DNA of 6,151 nt from Candidatus Falkowiibacteriota bacterium (GCA_020849205.1 JADLGS010000003.1:1-6151); one strand, 5' to 3'; positions 1 through 5,463 are shown, counted from the first letter of the stretch. Program-made: numbers and translations. The notes: generated by a model from the sequence alone, not told the origin.

Positions 1-1038
1 ACTGATTGTGTTCCTGATGATGTAGAAAAAAATTTAGATACAAATAATGACAGTGTTCTTGATTTTTTGGATCCGGGGACCGGTTCGAATTATCGATATG
101 TTATAGTGTATGAGCATATTAACTACAAAGGTAGGTATGAAATTTTTTCAGCAGACGATTATTATTTAAAGGATAATATCATAGGCAACGATTCGATTTC
201 ATCTATAAAACTCGTTAATCTTGATGCTGTGTACGTCTATGAACATATTTTACTTGGCGGAAAGAGTGAAAAAATTTCATCGAACGTGAGTGATATGCAG
301 AAATTAGGGATTGGAAATGATGTTATTTCTTCTCTCAGCTTTCAACAACGACCTCTTTTACTCACACTTTCTAGTCCACTCATAGTTACGTATTCAAAAG
401 AATCGTCACAAGGAGTTCGAGGAGTGTATAATACATTTTCAACAAGTAATACAACTTTATATCCTTACATTAAATCACTGCAATTATTAACTAAAGGTGT
501 ATTAAAGCTATTTAGTGAGATAAACTTTAAAGGTGAAGTTAAGGTTGTGACGAGTGATGTGACTAATACATTTGCACTTCCAATATCACAAATCAAATCA
601 TTTCAAATTGACAAAGAAATTCAAGGCGGGGATTTGATTCGTGGTGAATCAAAAAATACTGTGTATTACGTTGGAAGTGATTTCAAAATACATCCATTCG
701 TTAATCAATTTATTTATAAATCATGGTTTCCGACATTTGCTACTGTTATGACGATTGCAGATGTGAAAATGAATCAATTTTTAGTGGGCGAAGCGGTTTG
801 GTATCGCCCTGGTTCATTAATTAAATCCATAGATTCACCGCGTGTGTATGTTGTTGGCCGTGATAATACTATATATTCAATAAACAATGAAGCCACTGCA
901 AGGATTTATTTTGGCGCTTCATGGAATCAAAATATATTTACAGTCACACAAGAAGAAATTGAAAGAAAGGTGATTGAGGTTTTGAGTGATGAAAATTTTA
1001 ATTCCTTACTAGTTGCTCATATCGATCAAACGTTATAA
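1..1038 (+). CDS. Surface protein with TSP3 loop, two beta/gamma-crystallin-like domains and Patescibacteria-type C-terminal domain (5' partial)
   Basis: The frame is open from base 1, so the gene begins upstream of the window; the TTG at 67 is not the start. There are 345 visible residues. Residues 2-28 look like a thrombospondin type-3 / EF-hand-like calcium loop (VPDD, then DTNNDSVLD, then LDPGTG). Residues about 33-113 form a beta/gamma-crystallin domain of two Greek keys. Each key opens with a YEH segment (YEHINYKG, YEHILLGG) and closes with the microbial calcium signature [ND][ND]xx[ST]S, seen as NDSISS (63-68) and NDVISS (106-111). Residues about 127-205 look like a second, degenerate pair of Greek keys (LFSEINFKGE) without the acidic calcium pairs. 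Residues about 209-316 match a domain I recall from Patescibacteria surface proteins (GDLIRG, VYYVGSD, WYRPGSLIK, YFGASWNQNI). The role is probably extracellular adhesion or a calcium-stabilised structure; the ligand is unknown. The gene is AT-rich (15 G+C in bases 481-540). No terminator separates it from the next gene. Confidence 0.8.
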   Translation, partial: TDCVPDDVEKNLDTNNDSVLDFLDPGTGSNYRYVIVYEHINYKGRYEIFSADDYYLKDNIIGNDSISSIKLVNLDAVYVYEHILLGGKSEKISSNVSDMQKLGIGNDVISSLSFQQRPLLLTLSSPLIVTYSKESSQGVRGVYNTFSTSNTTLYPYIKSLQLLTKGVLKLFSEINFKGEVKVVTSDVTNTFALPISQIKSFQIDKEIQGGDLIRGESKNTVYYVGSDFKIHPFVNQFIYKSWFPTFATVMTIADVKMNQFLVGEAVWYRPGSLIKSIDSPRVYVVGRDNTIYSINNEATARIYFGASWNQNIFTVTQEEIERKVIEVLSDENFNSLLVAHIDQTL

Positions 1039-1050
1039 AATATATCTACT

Positions 1051-1641
1051 ATGAAAAAATCAACAATTATATTAGGGGTTATCGGTCTTTTACTCATCGG
1101 ATGGTTTATCTATTCTGGATCTACTAAAGTTGCGTATACGCTCCCGGCAGGCGAGCGTCCGTTTAAGGGTCGTGGCGATGCGTCTATTGTGATCACTGAG
1201 TTCTCAGACTTTCAGTGTCCAGCATGTAAAGCGGCGCAAAGTTTGGTGCGTGATCTAGACTCAAAGTACGGCGCAAACATCAAATTTGAGTACAAACATT
1301 TCCCACTTACTTCAATTCACCAATACGCATACGACGCGGCGCTTGCTGCAGAGTGCGCCAACGATCAAGGAAAGTTCTGGGAGTATCATGATTTACTCTT
1401 TGGATATCAACCAAATCTCAATGACGCTAATTTAATGAAGATTGCGACAGCGCTTGAGCTTGATACTGCACAGTTTGAAGCGTGCCTTGATAATGAATCA
1501 CGTCGTGACGTGGTAGAGGGTCATCTCAAAGAAGCGCAGGATTTACAGCTTCGTGGTACGCCGACGTTTTTGTATAATGGCGTAGTCGTGGAGGACAGAA
1601 GTCAATTGGAAAATATGATTAAAAAGGATCTTGGTCTTTAG
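1051..1641 (+). CDS. Membrane-anchored DsbA-family thiol:disulfide oxidoreductase (thioredoxin-like)
   Basis: This 196-residue protein has one N-terminal hydrophobic segment (about residues 5-21) with no clear cleavage site, so it probably stays anchored with its catalytic domain outside. The active site is CPAC (C56, C59) in FSDFQCPACK. The cis-proline loop is RGTPTF, with P171. The fold fits the DsbA/Thioredoxin_4 family (helical insert between the CxxC and the cis-proline, with AAECANDQGKFWEYHD). Two further cysteines, C102 and C145, lie in the insert and could form a structural disulfide. Such proteins oxidise cysteines of exported proteins. A VKOR or DsbB partner would be expected but is not in the window. 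The ATG is 12 bp after the surface-protein stop and has no Shine-Dalgarno site. A TATAAA at 1034-1039 could be a -10 box for its own short-leader transcript, but the -35 (TTGCTC, 15-bp spacing) is poor. Whether it oxidises or isomerises is not decided by the sequence. Confidence 0.9.
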   Translation: MKKSTIILGVIGLLLIGWFIYSGSTKVAYTLPAGERPFKGRGDASIVITEFSDFQCPACKAAQSLVRDLDSKYGANIKFEYKHFPLTSIHQYAYDAALAAECANDQGKFWEYHDLLFGYQPNLNDANLMKIATALELDTAQFEACLDNESRRDVVEGHLKEAQDLQLRGTPTFLYNGVVVEDRSQLENMIKKDLGL

Positions 1642-1709
1642 GATGTAGTAGAAAGGATATAGAATCAAACAAAAGAAAAAAGTGTATAAGTGTTAAACAT
1701 TTAAACACA

Positions 1710-1741
1710 CCCCTCCTAACAGGAGGGGGATTGGGGGAGGT
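1710..1741. repeat. G-rich REP-like intergenic hairpin
   Basis: An 8-bp perfect stem (CCCCTCCT at 1710-1717, AGGAGGGG at 1721-1728) closes a 3-base AAC loop and is followed by GATTGGGGGAGGT. The layout of C-rich arm, G-rich arm and then a second GGGGGAGG block resembles intergenic REP-type repeats that I recall from many bacterial genomes. Only one copy is in the window, so its repeat status is an inference. It has no T-tract, so it is not itself an intrinsic terminator. It could act as an mRNA 3'-end stabiliser for the dsbA transcript. Confidence 0.5.
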
Positions 1742-1761
1742 ATTATGTGCCAATATTAGAC

Positions 1762-1791
1762 AAAGTCAAGGTGTAAAACCTTGACTTTTTT
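1762..1791 (+). terminator. Intrinsic terminator after the DsbA-family gene
   Basis: A perfect 10-bp stem (AAAGTCAAGG at 1762-1771 with CCTTGACTTT at 1779-1788) encloses a 7-base loop and runs into six T residues (1786-1791). It lies 120 bp after the dsbA-like stop, and no other gene lies between. Its A-rich 5' arm could also allow weak termination from the other side, but no minus-strand gene faces it. The 3' arm also contains TTGACT, the likely -35 box of the next promoter. Confidence 0.8.
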
Positions 1792-1809
1792 GTTAAAATG
1801 TGATAATAT
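1781..1809 (+). promoter_or_regulatory. Promoter for the 161-residue membrane protein, overlapping the terminator
   Basis: TTGACT (1781-1786, five of six matches to TTGACA) is followed 17 bp later by TAATAT (1804-1809, four of six). An alternative -10 is GATAAT (1802-1807), which carries an extended TGn element (1799-1801) but has a 15-bp spacer. Transcription would begin near 1815, leaving a leader of about 50 bases. The -35 box lies inside the 3' arm of the upstream terminator hairpin. Confidence 0.55.
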
Positions 1810-1834
1810 AACACTATTGAAACGCACATTTAAC

Positions 1835-1860
1835 CCCGCCAAAAGCGGGACAATATGGAG
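1835..1860 (+). promoter_or_regulatory. Leader hairpin and ribosome binding site of the 161-residue membrane protein
   Basis: A 5-bp GC stem (CCCGC at 1835-1839, GCGGG at 1845-1849) with a CAAAA loop lies 7 bases before a GGAG Shine-Dalgarno site (1857-1860). GGAG sits 5 bases before the ATG at 1866 and overlaps the alternative GTG at 1860, which is why the ATG is chosen as start. The hairpin may tune access to the site, but nothing in the sequence shows switching. Confidence 0.5.
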
Positions 1861-1865
1861 TGTAT

Positions 1866-2351
1866 ATGAAAAATGTAAAATCGTTGTTTGCTGGTATTTT
1901 CTTCTGCCTGATTGCGGTTGCGTACTTCACGGTGTCGGAACTACTTCCGCGTGAAGTATTTCCTGATGACTCAGTTATTTACGGTGTCATGTTCTACGGT
2001 TTTGGCGCTGTTATGACGGGCATGGGGATCTATGGCGTGCTTGCATCGAATTATTTTTCTCACGGGCGTAAGCTCGGCGGTGGAATGTCTGGTGGGGAAT
2101 TGTTACTCACGACTCTGACATATCTCACCGCTTCGATGGGAGTAGGAATGTTTGGCGCAGCGATTGTGCTCGGTGGACTGCTGTTCACAGAGCAGGAAGT
2201 TGCGGCGAACAGTCGCATGCTGAATGAGATGATCGTCGCCGGCTTTGTTTCTATCGTTTCTGCGCTGATTATGGCACGTCGACTCGAAGACGAGCGGAAA
2301 ATAAGCCGCAAAATTCCTACCGTCGCCGACGTTATGGCGACGATGCGCTAA
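1866..2351 (+). CDS. Hypothetical four-helix integral membrane protein
   Basis: I do not recognise the family of this 161-residue protein. Hydrophobic segments lie at about residues 5-25, 38-60, 79-107 (long, with glycine-rich GVGMFGAAIVLGG) and 119-137. A charged tail follows (ARRLEDERKISRK), which by the positive-inside rule is probably cytoplasmic. A hydrophilic glycine-rich loop, HGRKLGGGMSGGE, connects segments two and three and is the most distinctive stretch. There are no catalytic motifs and a single cysteine, C14. The start is the ATG placed 5 bases after GGAG; a GTG two codons upstream is less well placed. It has its own promoter and a strong terminator, so it is a single-gene unit. 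Its base composition is much more GC-rich than the first gene (35 G+C in bases 2161-2220, against 15 in bases 481-540). Confidence 0.75.
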   Translation: MKNVKSLFAGIFFCLIAVAYFTVSELLPREVFPDDSVIYGVMFYGFGAVMTGMGIYGVLASNYFSHGRKLGGGMSGGELLLTTLTYLTASMGVGMFGAAIVLGGLLFTEQEVAANSRMLNEMIVAGFVSIVSALIMARRLEDERKISRKIPTVADVMATMR

Positions 2352-2398
2352 ATTTGTTCTGGTCCGACCCCGACCCCCCTAATAGGCCGTGAGGGCCG

Positions 2399-2425
2399 CC
2401 CCGCTACACCAGCGGGGTCTTTTTT
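2399..2425 (+). terminator. Strong intrinsic terminator after the membrane protein gene
   Basis: A 7-bp GC-rich stem (CCCCGCT at 2399-2405, AGCGGGG at 2411-2417) with an ACACC loop is followed by TC and six T residues (2420-2425). It starts 48 bp after the stop codon. An upstream GACCCCG (2366-2372) can pair with CGGGGTC (2413-2419) and would compete with the 3' arm, though this may simply reflect the C-rich composition. Confidence 0.9.
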
Positions 2426-2429
2426 ATTC

Positions 2430-2475
2430 ACCCCGAAGCCGAGCTTAGGGGCGCCCCTAAGCTCGGCTTAGGGGT
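2430..2475. repeat. 46-bp near-perfect palindrome upstream of lgt
   Basis: Bases 2436-2452 and 2453-2469 are exact reverse complements with no spacer (17 bp each side). After a single G/A mismatch (2435, 2470) the symmetry continues for 5 more pairs (2430-2434 with 2471-2475). The motif CTTAGGGG occurs at 2444-2451 and again at 2467-2474. No T-tract follows on either strand, so it is not an intrinsic terminator. It ends 10 bp before the lgt -10 box and covers its -35 position. It could be a dimeric regulator site, a mobile palindromic repeat or an mRNA hairpin; the sequence does not decide between these. Confidence 0.85.
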
Positions 2476-2491
2476 AAAAATCCTGTATACT
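2463..2491 (+). promoter_or_regulatory. Probable promoter of the lgt operon
   Basis: TATACT (2486-2491, five of six matches) is a good -10 box. At 17-bp spacing the -35 position is TCGGCT (2463-2468, three of six), inside the right arm of the palindrome, so the promoter is weak at -35 or activator-dependent. Transcription would start near 2498, giving a pyrimidine-rich leader of about 43 bases without a Shine-Dalgarno site before the ATG at 2541. Confidence 0.5.
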
Positions 2492-2540
2492 TACTCTATT
2501 GGTTTATACCTTTTTTTCCCAACCTATAACCTCCTATTCT

Positions 2541-3341
2541 ATGTCTCCAAATCCCATCGCCCTTAATCTCGGCGTAGTTCAAATTCATTGGTACGGACTT
2601 TTGATTGTGCTTGGTGCGGTACTAGGGAGTTACGTTGTAATTGTATTAGCGCGTCGCAAAGGAATAAGTAAAGATACCATTTTAGATCTTGTATTTTATC
2701 TTGCCATTTTTGGAATTCTAGGCGCGCGACTGTATTATGTTTTATATGACTTGCCATATTACCTGGCGCATCCAATTGAAATCCCACTTGTCTGGCATGG
2801 AGGGCTTGGAATTTTTGGTGCGATTATCGCAGGTGCTCTCACGACTTATATTTTTTGTAGGATCAAAAAGATTTCTTTTTTTGTCATGACAGATCTTTTG
2901 GTCTTCGGTCTTATCATAGGACAAATTTTTGGCAGGATGGGAAATTTTTTTAATCAAGAACTGTATGGCGCGCCAACGACGATGCCGTGGGGAATTGCAA
3001 TAGACTCCGCGCATCGTATGCAAGGATTTGAAAATTTTACGCACTTTCATCCAACATTTTTGTATGAAAGTATATTAAATTTAACTGCCCTAGGAGTGAT
3101 GTGGGTTGCGCAAAAACAAACGAAGGGGCGCGCGGGAGTTGTCACAGGAGTGTATTTTATAATGTATGGAATCATCCGCGCATTCACTGAAACGCTTCGC
3201 ATTGATTGGTCACCGGAGGCGCTTGGGATGCGTGTAGGTTTTTGGTTTGCAAGTGGCGCGATTCTCGTTGGTGTTTTACTGATTATTCAAGCACTCACTT
3301 ATTCATTCACACGTTTGTTTCGTGGTATAATATCGAAATGA
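2541..3341 (+). CDS. lgt: Prolipoprotein diacylglyceryl transferase (Lgt)
   Basis: This 266-residue membrane enzyme transfers diacylglycerol from phosphatidylglycerol to the lipobox cysteine of prolipoproteins, the first step in lipoprotein maturation. Family hallmarks occur in order: IHWYGL (15-20), HGGLGIFG with H86, the signature GRMGNFFNQE (131-140, with R132, N135, N138, E140), HPTFLYE (170-176) and YGIIRAFTE (209-217, with Y209, R213, E217). These correspond to the essential His, Arg, Asn, Glu and Tyr positions known in E. coli Lgt. The length and roughly seven hydrophobic segments are typical. I chose the ATG at 2541 because the family N-terminus begins just before the IHWYG segment. 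An in-frame TTG at 2499 would add 14 residues and falls at the predicted transcription start, but is less likely. The stop overlaps the next ATG (ATGA). No key residue is missing. Confidence 0.96.
   Translation: MSPNPIALNLGVVQIHWYGLLIVLGAVLGSYVVIVLARRKGISKDTILDLVFYLAIFGILGARLYYVLYDLPYYLAHPIEIPLVWHGGLGIFGAIIAGALTTYIFCRIKKISFFVMTDLLVFGLIIGQIFGRMGNFFNQELYGAPTTMPWGIAIDSAHRMQGFENFTHFHPTFLYESILNLTALGVMWVAQKQTKGRAGVVTGVYFIMYGIIRAFTETLRIDWSPEALGMRVGFWFASGAILVGVLLIIQALTYSFTRLFRGIISK
3323..3331 (+). promoter_or_regulatory. Extended -10 promoter inside the end of lgt (leaderless start for the ATPase)
   Basis: TGGTATAAT (3323-3331) is a consensus extended -10 element, with a perfect TATAAT at 3326-3331. 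Only six bases separate it from the ATG at 3338, so transcription would start at or next to the A of the start codon. The -35 region is poor (TTCATT at 3302-3307, three of six, 18-bp spacing), which an extended -10 can offset. This would let the transporter be expressed apart from lgt. Confidence 0.5.
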
Positions 3342-4054
3342 ACGAAACCTCATTGTTTGAATGCAGGAATGTTACAATTAAATATGATACGGCGCAGATT
3401 GTTTCTGACGTGAGTTTTAGCGTTGCGCTTGGAGAGGTGGTTGCGATTTTGGGTCCAAATGGCTCGGGTAAATCAACTCTTATTAAAGCGCTTTTGGGAC
3501 TCACTCCTATTGCTAGCGGAACAGTTCAATTTTTGGGAGAGGAAGTGTCATCGAATTTGTTGCAGCTGGGATATCTTCCTCAACGCTTTGATTTTGATAA
3601 AACATTGCCTATAACAGTAGATGAATTTTTGCGATTATTTTTGCACACGTCGACAGATGAGTCGGCTATCGATTCTTGGTTGGCGGAGCTTGGCGTAATG
3701 GATTTGCGTCACTCGCAACTTGGTGAGTTGTCTGGTGGTCAGTTGCAACGCGTCAATATTGCGCGAGCGCTGTTGAATTCTCCGCAACTTTTGATTCTTG
3801 ATGAGCCAGAGGCTGGTATCGACGCGAGCGCTGAGCGTAATTTATATGAGACTATTGTTCATCTCAAAAAGCATCATCAAATGGGTATTATTTTAGTCTC
3901 TCATGAAGTTGATATGGTGCATGATTTTGCGGATCGTGTTGTGTGTCTCAACAAATCACAGGTGTGCTATGGCGTACCATCAAAAGTTCTTACCAAAGAT
4001 ATGCTTGAGTTGTTGTATGACGGCGGACTTCATAAACATCAACACGATCACTAA
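3338..4054 (+). CDS. Metal (zinc/manganese) ABC transporter ATP-binding protein, ZnuC/MntB-like
   Basis: This 238-residue ATPase energises metal import through the permease encoded next. All motifs are intact: Walker A GPNGSGKST (39-47), Q-loop YLPQ (Q82), signature LSGGQLQR (131-138), Walker B LLILDEP (151-157), D-loop (GID, 160-162) and the switch histidine in VSHE (H189). The phrase GYLPQRFDFDKTLPITVDEF is typical of the zinc/manganese branch of the family. The C-terminus ends HKHQHDH with four alternating histidines (232, 234, 236, 238), a likely metal-sensing or metal-binding tail that favours zinc, though manganese or iron remain possible. The ATG at 3338 overlaps the lgt TGA by four bases (ATGA), which suggests translational coupling. 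A longer reading from 3206 would lie inside lgt and is rejected. Only two bases separate it from the permease gene. Confidence 0.93.
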   Translation: MNETSLFECRNVTIKYDTAQIVSDVSFSVALGEVVAILGPNGSGKSTLIKALLGLTPIASGTVQFLGEEVSSNLLQLGYLPQRFDFDKTLPITVDEFLRLFLHTSTDESAIDSWLAELGVMDLRHSQLGELSGGQLQRVNIARALLNSPQLLILDEPEAGIDASAERNLYETIVHLKKHHQMGIILVSHEVDMVHDFADRVVCLNKSQVCYGVPSKVLTKDMLELLYDGGLHKHQHDH

Positions 4055-4056
4055 CT

Positions 4057-4860
4057 ATGATTTTTGATTTACTACAATACAGCTTTGTTCAACGCGCTCT
4101 TCTTGCTGGAGTAGTGCTCGCGTTGTTATACGCGGTACTGGGTGTTTTTGTTGTCGTTCGAAAAATGTCTTTTTGGAGCGAGGGGATTGCTCATGCATCG
4201 CTTGCCGGTGTCGCGGTAGCCCTTATTACTGGAACACAACCATTACTCGTTGCGCTTGTTGTTGCTGTGCTTTTTGCTATTCTCATGACTCAACTTGAAA
4301 AGCGCACCAACCTTTCTTTTGATACGCTTATCGGAGTATTGTTTACTTCTTTTATGGCGCTGGGTTTAGTGATTATGAATCAGGTAAGTGGCTATCAAGC
4401 AGAGCTCGTGAGTTATTTATTTGGAAACATCCTTACTATTTCATATGTAGATTTGGTTATTACGATTGTCATGACTCTTGTCGTATTAGCGTATGTAATG
4501 AAATACAACAAAACCCTCACAACTCTTTCACTCAACAAAGAAGTGTCGCAAGTACAGGGGATTCGTAGCGATCTTCATGAACAGTTGTTTGCTATCGCGC
4601 TTGCTGTTGCTGTTGTTCTTGGCGTAAAACTTGTTGGAATTATATTGGTAAGCGCTTTATTAATCATTCCTCCAGCTATCGCAAAATTAACATCGCGTTC
4701 GTTTTATGGATTTCAAATGCACGCGGTTATGTGGTCGCTTCTTATTGTTGTTGTGGGGTTGTTAATTTCATTGCTCTATAATCAACCATCAGGTCCTGTA
4801 ATTATTCTTACTGGTTCGGCGCTTTTTCTCCTCACCGTTGCGCGTAATCACATGAAATAA
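4057..4860 (+). CDS. Metal (zinc/manganese) ABC transporter permease, ZnuB/MntC-like (ABC-3 family)
   Basis: This 267-residue, very hydrophobic protein has about eight membrane segments and should form the homodimeric channel of the importer driven by the preceding ATPase. ABC-3 family landmarks are visible: RALLAG (13-18), GVFVVVRKMSFWSEGIAHASLAG (29-51, with H46 in the position of the family SHA motif), IGVLFTSFMALG (92-103), YLFGNIL (120-126), LVGIILVSALLIIPPAIA (192-209) and PSGPVIIL (244-251). The start ATG lies two bases after the ATPase stop and has no separate Shine-Dalgarno site, as expected for a coupled operon. The solute-binding protein is not adjacent: a terminator and a convergent gene follow. 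Zinc is the best guess for substrate because of the His-rich tail on the partner ATPase; manganese cannot be excluded. Confidence 0.93.
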   Translation: MIFDLLQYSFVQRALLAGVVLALLYAVLGVFVVVRKMSFWSEGIAHASLAGVAVALITGTQPLLVALVVAVLFAILMTQLEKRTNLSFDTLIGVLFTSFMALGLVIMNQVSGYQAELVSYLFGNILTISYVDLVITIVMTLVVLAYVMKYNKTLTTLSLNKEVSQVQGIRSDLHEQLFAIALAVAVVLGVKLVGIILVSALLIIPPAIAKLTSRSFYGFQMHAVMWSLLIVVVGLLISLLYNQPSGPVIILTGSALFLLTVARNHMK

Positions 4861-4887
4861 TAATTAACGTCATGCATCAAGAAATGA

Positions 4888-4918
4888 AAAAACCCCCGAG
4901 CGTAGTCGAGGGGTTTTT
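4888..4918. terminator. Bidirectional intrinsic terminator between convergent genes
   Basis: The stem pairs AAAAACCCC-CGA (4888-4899) with TCG-A-GGGGTTTTT (4906-4918) around a GCGTAG loop, with one bulged A at 4909. Five T residues follow on the plus strand and an A-run precedes it, so it can end both the lgt-transporter operon (28 bp after its stop) and the minus-strand gene (27 bp beyond its stop). Confidence 0.9.
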
Positions 4919-4944
4919 GTGTGATTTACCAGACGATTTTGACG

Positions 4945-5463
4945 TTACGGCGAAGTGATCGAATGGATGGTTTGTAGGAAACCTTCAATCCAGTGAAGTT
5001 GAATAGCTCCATCGGGTATGATTTCTCTCTCTTTGCGTTCGATCACGGTGAGGAGAGTTTTTGCAATCATGTGTCGTTGCGCGTGTTCATATTCAGCGAC
5101 TTGCTTGGGGTGCATGACGCGAAGAATTGCCCATGCCTTCGTTTTGATGTCGCGCTCGAGGATGTGTTGAGGTTGCTTGAGTCGATACACTACTTCATTA
5201 ATAAGTATCGCGCAATCATCAACGACTCGATCTTCGCTAGCGATATATGAGTGAGTAAAGAGGCAGGCAAGTAGGTTGGGGTCATGAGCTATCTCAGCAA
5301 CATCTTTTTCTTCATACTGAGATTTTGCGAATTCACAGAGCTCATAAGGAGAAATAGTTTCGAGAAGTGTGTTGAGATGCCCTTCGTATACGCCAGCTTC
5401 AATGTCGTTTTCTGCGCTAGCATGAGCCACGTGTAAATATGCCAACCATAGTCGTTTGTCCAT
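4945..5463 (-). CDS. Hypothetical all-helical soluble protein
   Basis: I do not recognise the family of this 172-residue protein. It lacks a signal peptide and membrane segments, and the sequence is rich in amphipathic helical stretches, for example residues 27-60 and 120-146. Its composition is acidic to neutral, with many His, Glu and Gln residues. Three cysteines (43, 67, 84) are widely spaced and do not form a metal-binding pattern. The repeated ILxxVI/LLxxVIERKERE stretch near 134-147 is the most helical part. The start is well supported: AAGGA lies six bases before the ATG, and a TTGACA/TATGGT promoter is upstream. It is a single-gene unit transcribed toward the transporter operon, with a shared terminator. 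A cytoplasmic regulatory or structural role is possible, but the sequence gives no function. Confidence 0.75.
   Translation of the reverse strand: MDKRLWLAYLHVAHASAENDIEAGVYEGHLNTLLETISPYELCEFAKSQYEEKDVAEIAHDPNLLACLFTHSYIASEDRVVDDCAILINEVVYRLKQPQHILERDIKTKAWAILRVMHPKQVAEYEHAQRHMIAKTLLTVIERKEREIIPDGAIQLHWIEGFLQTIHSITSP

Noticed and set aside
67..69. TTG as the start of the first gene
   Set aside because: The frame is open to base 1 and the upstream residues form a TSP3-like calcium loop that continues across this codon, so the gene is truncated by the window edge.
1690..1709. Imperfect inverted repeat GTGTTAAAC / TTTAAACAC
   Set aside because: Pairing is only 5 bp before a bulge, in AT-rich sequence, with no associated signal.
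1745..1759. Tiny frame ATG TGC CAA TAT TAG after GGGGGAGGT, possible leader peptide
   Set aside because: It is four codons long and lies within an intergenic repeat; the following terminator has no visible antiterminator partner. Coincidence is more likely.
2060..2311. Antisense open frame opposite the 161-residue membrane protein
   Set aside because: Low-complexity Ser/Ile-rich translation mirroring the membrane protein codons, with no start signals.
2366..2419. Alternative pairing GACCCCG / CGGGGTC competing with the terminator (attenuator-like)
   Set aside because: It is only 7 bp, lies downstream of the gene it would regulate, and the region is C-rich, so chance pairing is likely.
2499..2540. 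TTG start for lgt, 14 residues upstream, at the predicted transcription start
   Set aside because: The Lgt family N-terminus fits the ATG at 2541, and the extension runs through a pyrimidine-rich leader; leaderless initiation at TTG would be unusual.
2742..3050. Antisense open frame opposite lgt
   Set aside because: lgt is unambiguous on the other strand; this translation has no recognisable domain or ribosome binding site.
3206..3337. N-terminal extension of the ATPase within lgt
   Set aside because: The extra residues lie entirely inside lgt in another frame and match no ABC family N-terminus; the ATGA overlap start is canonical.
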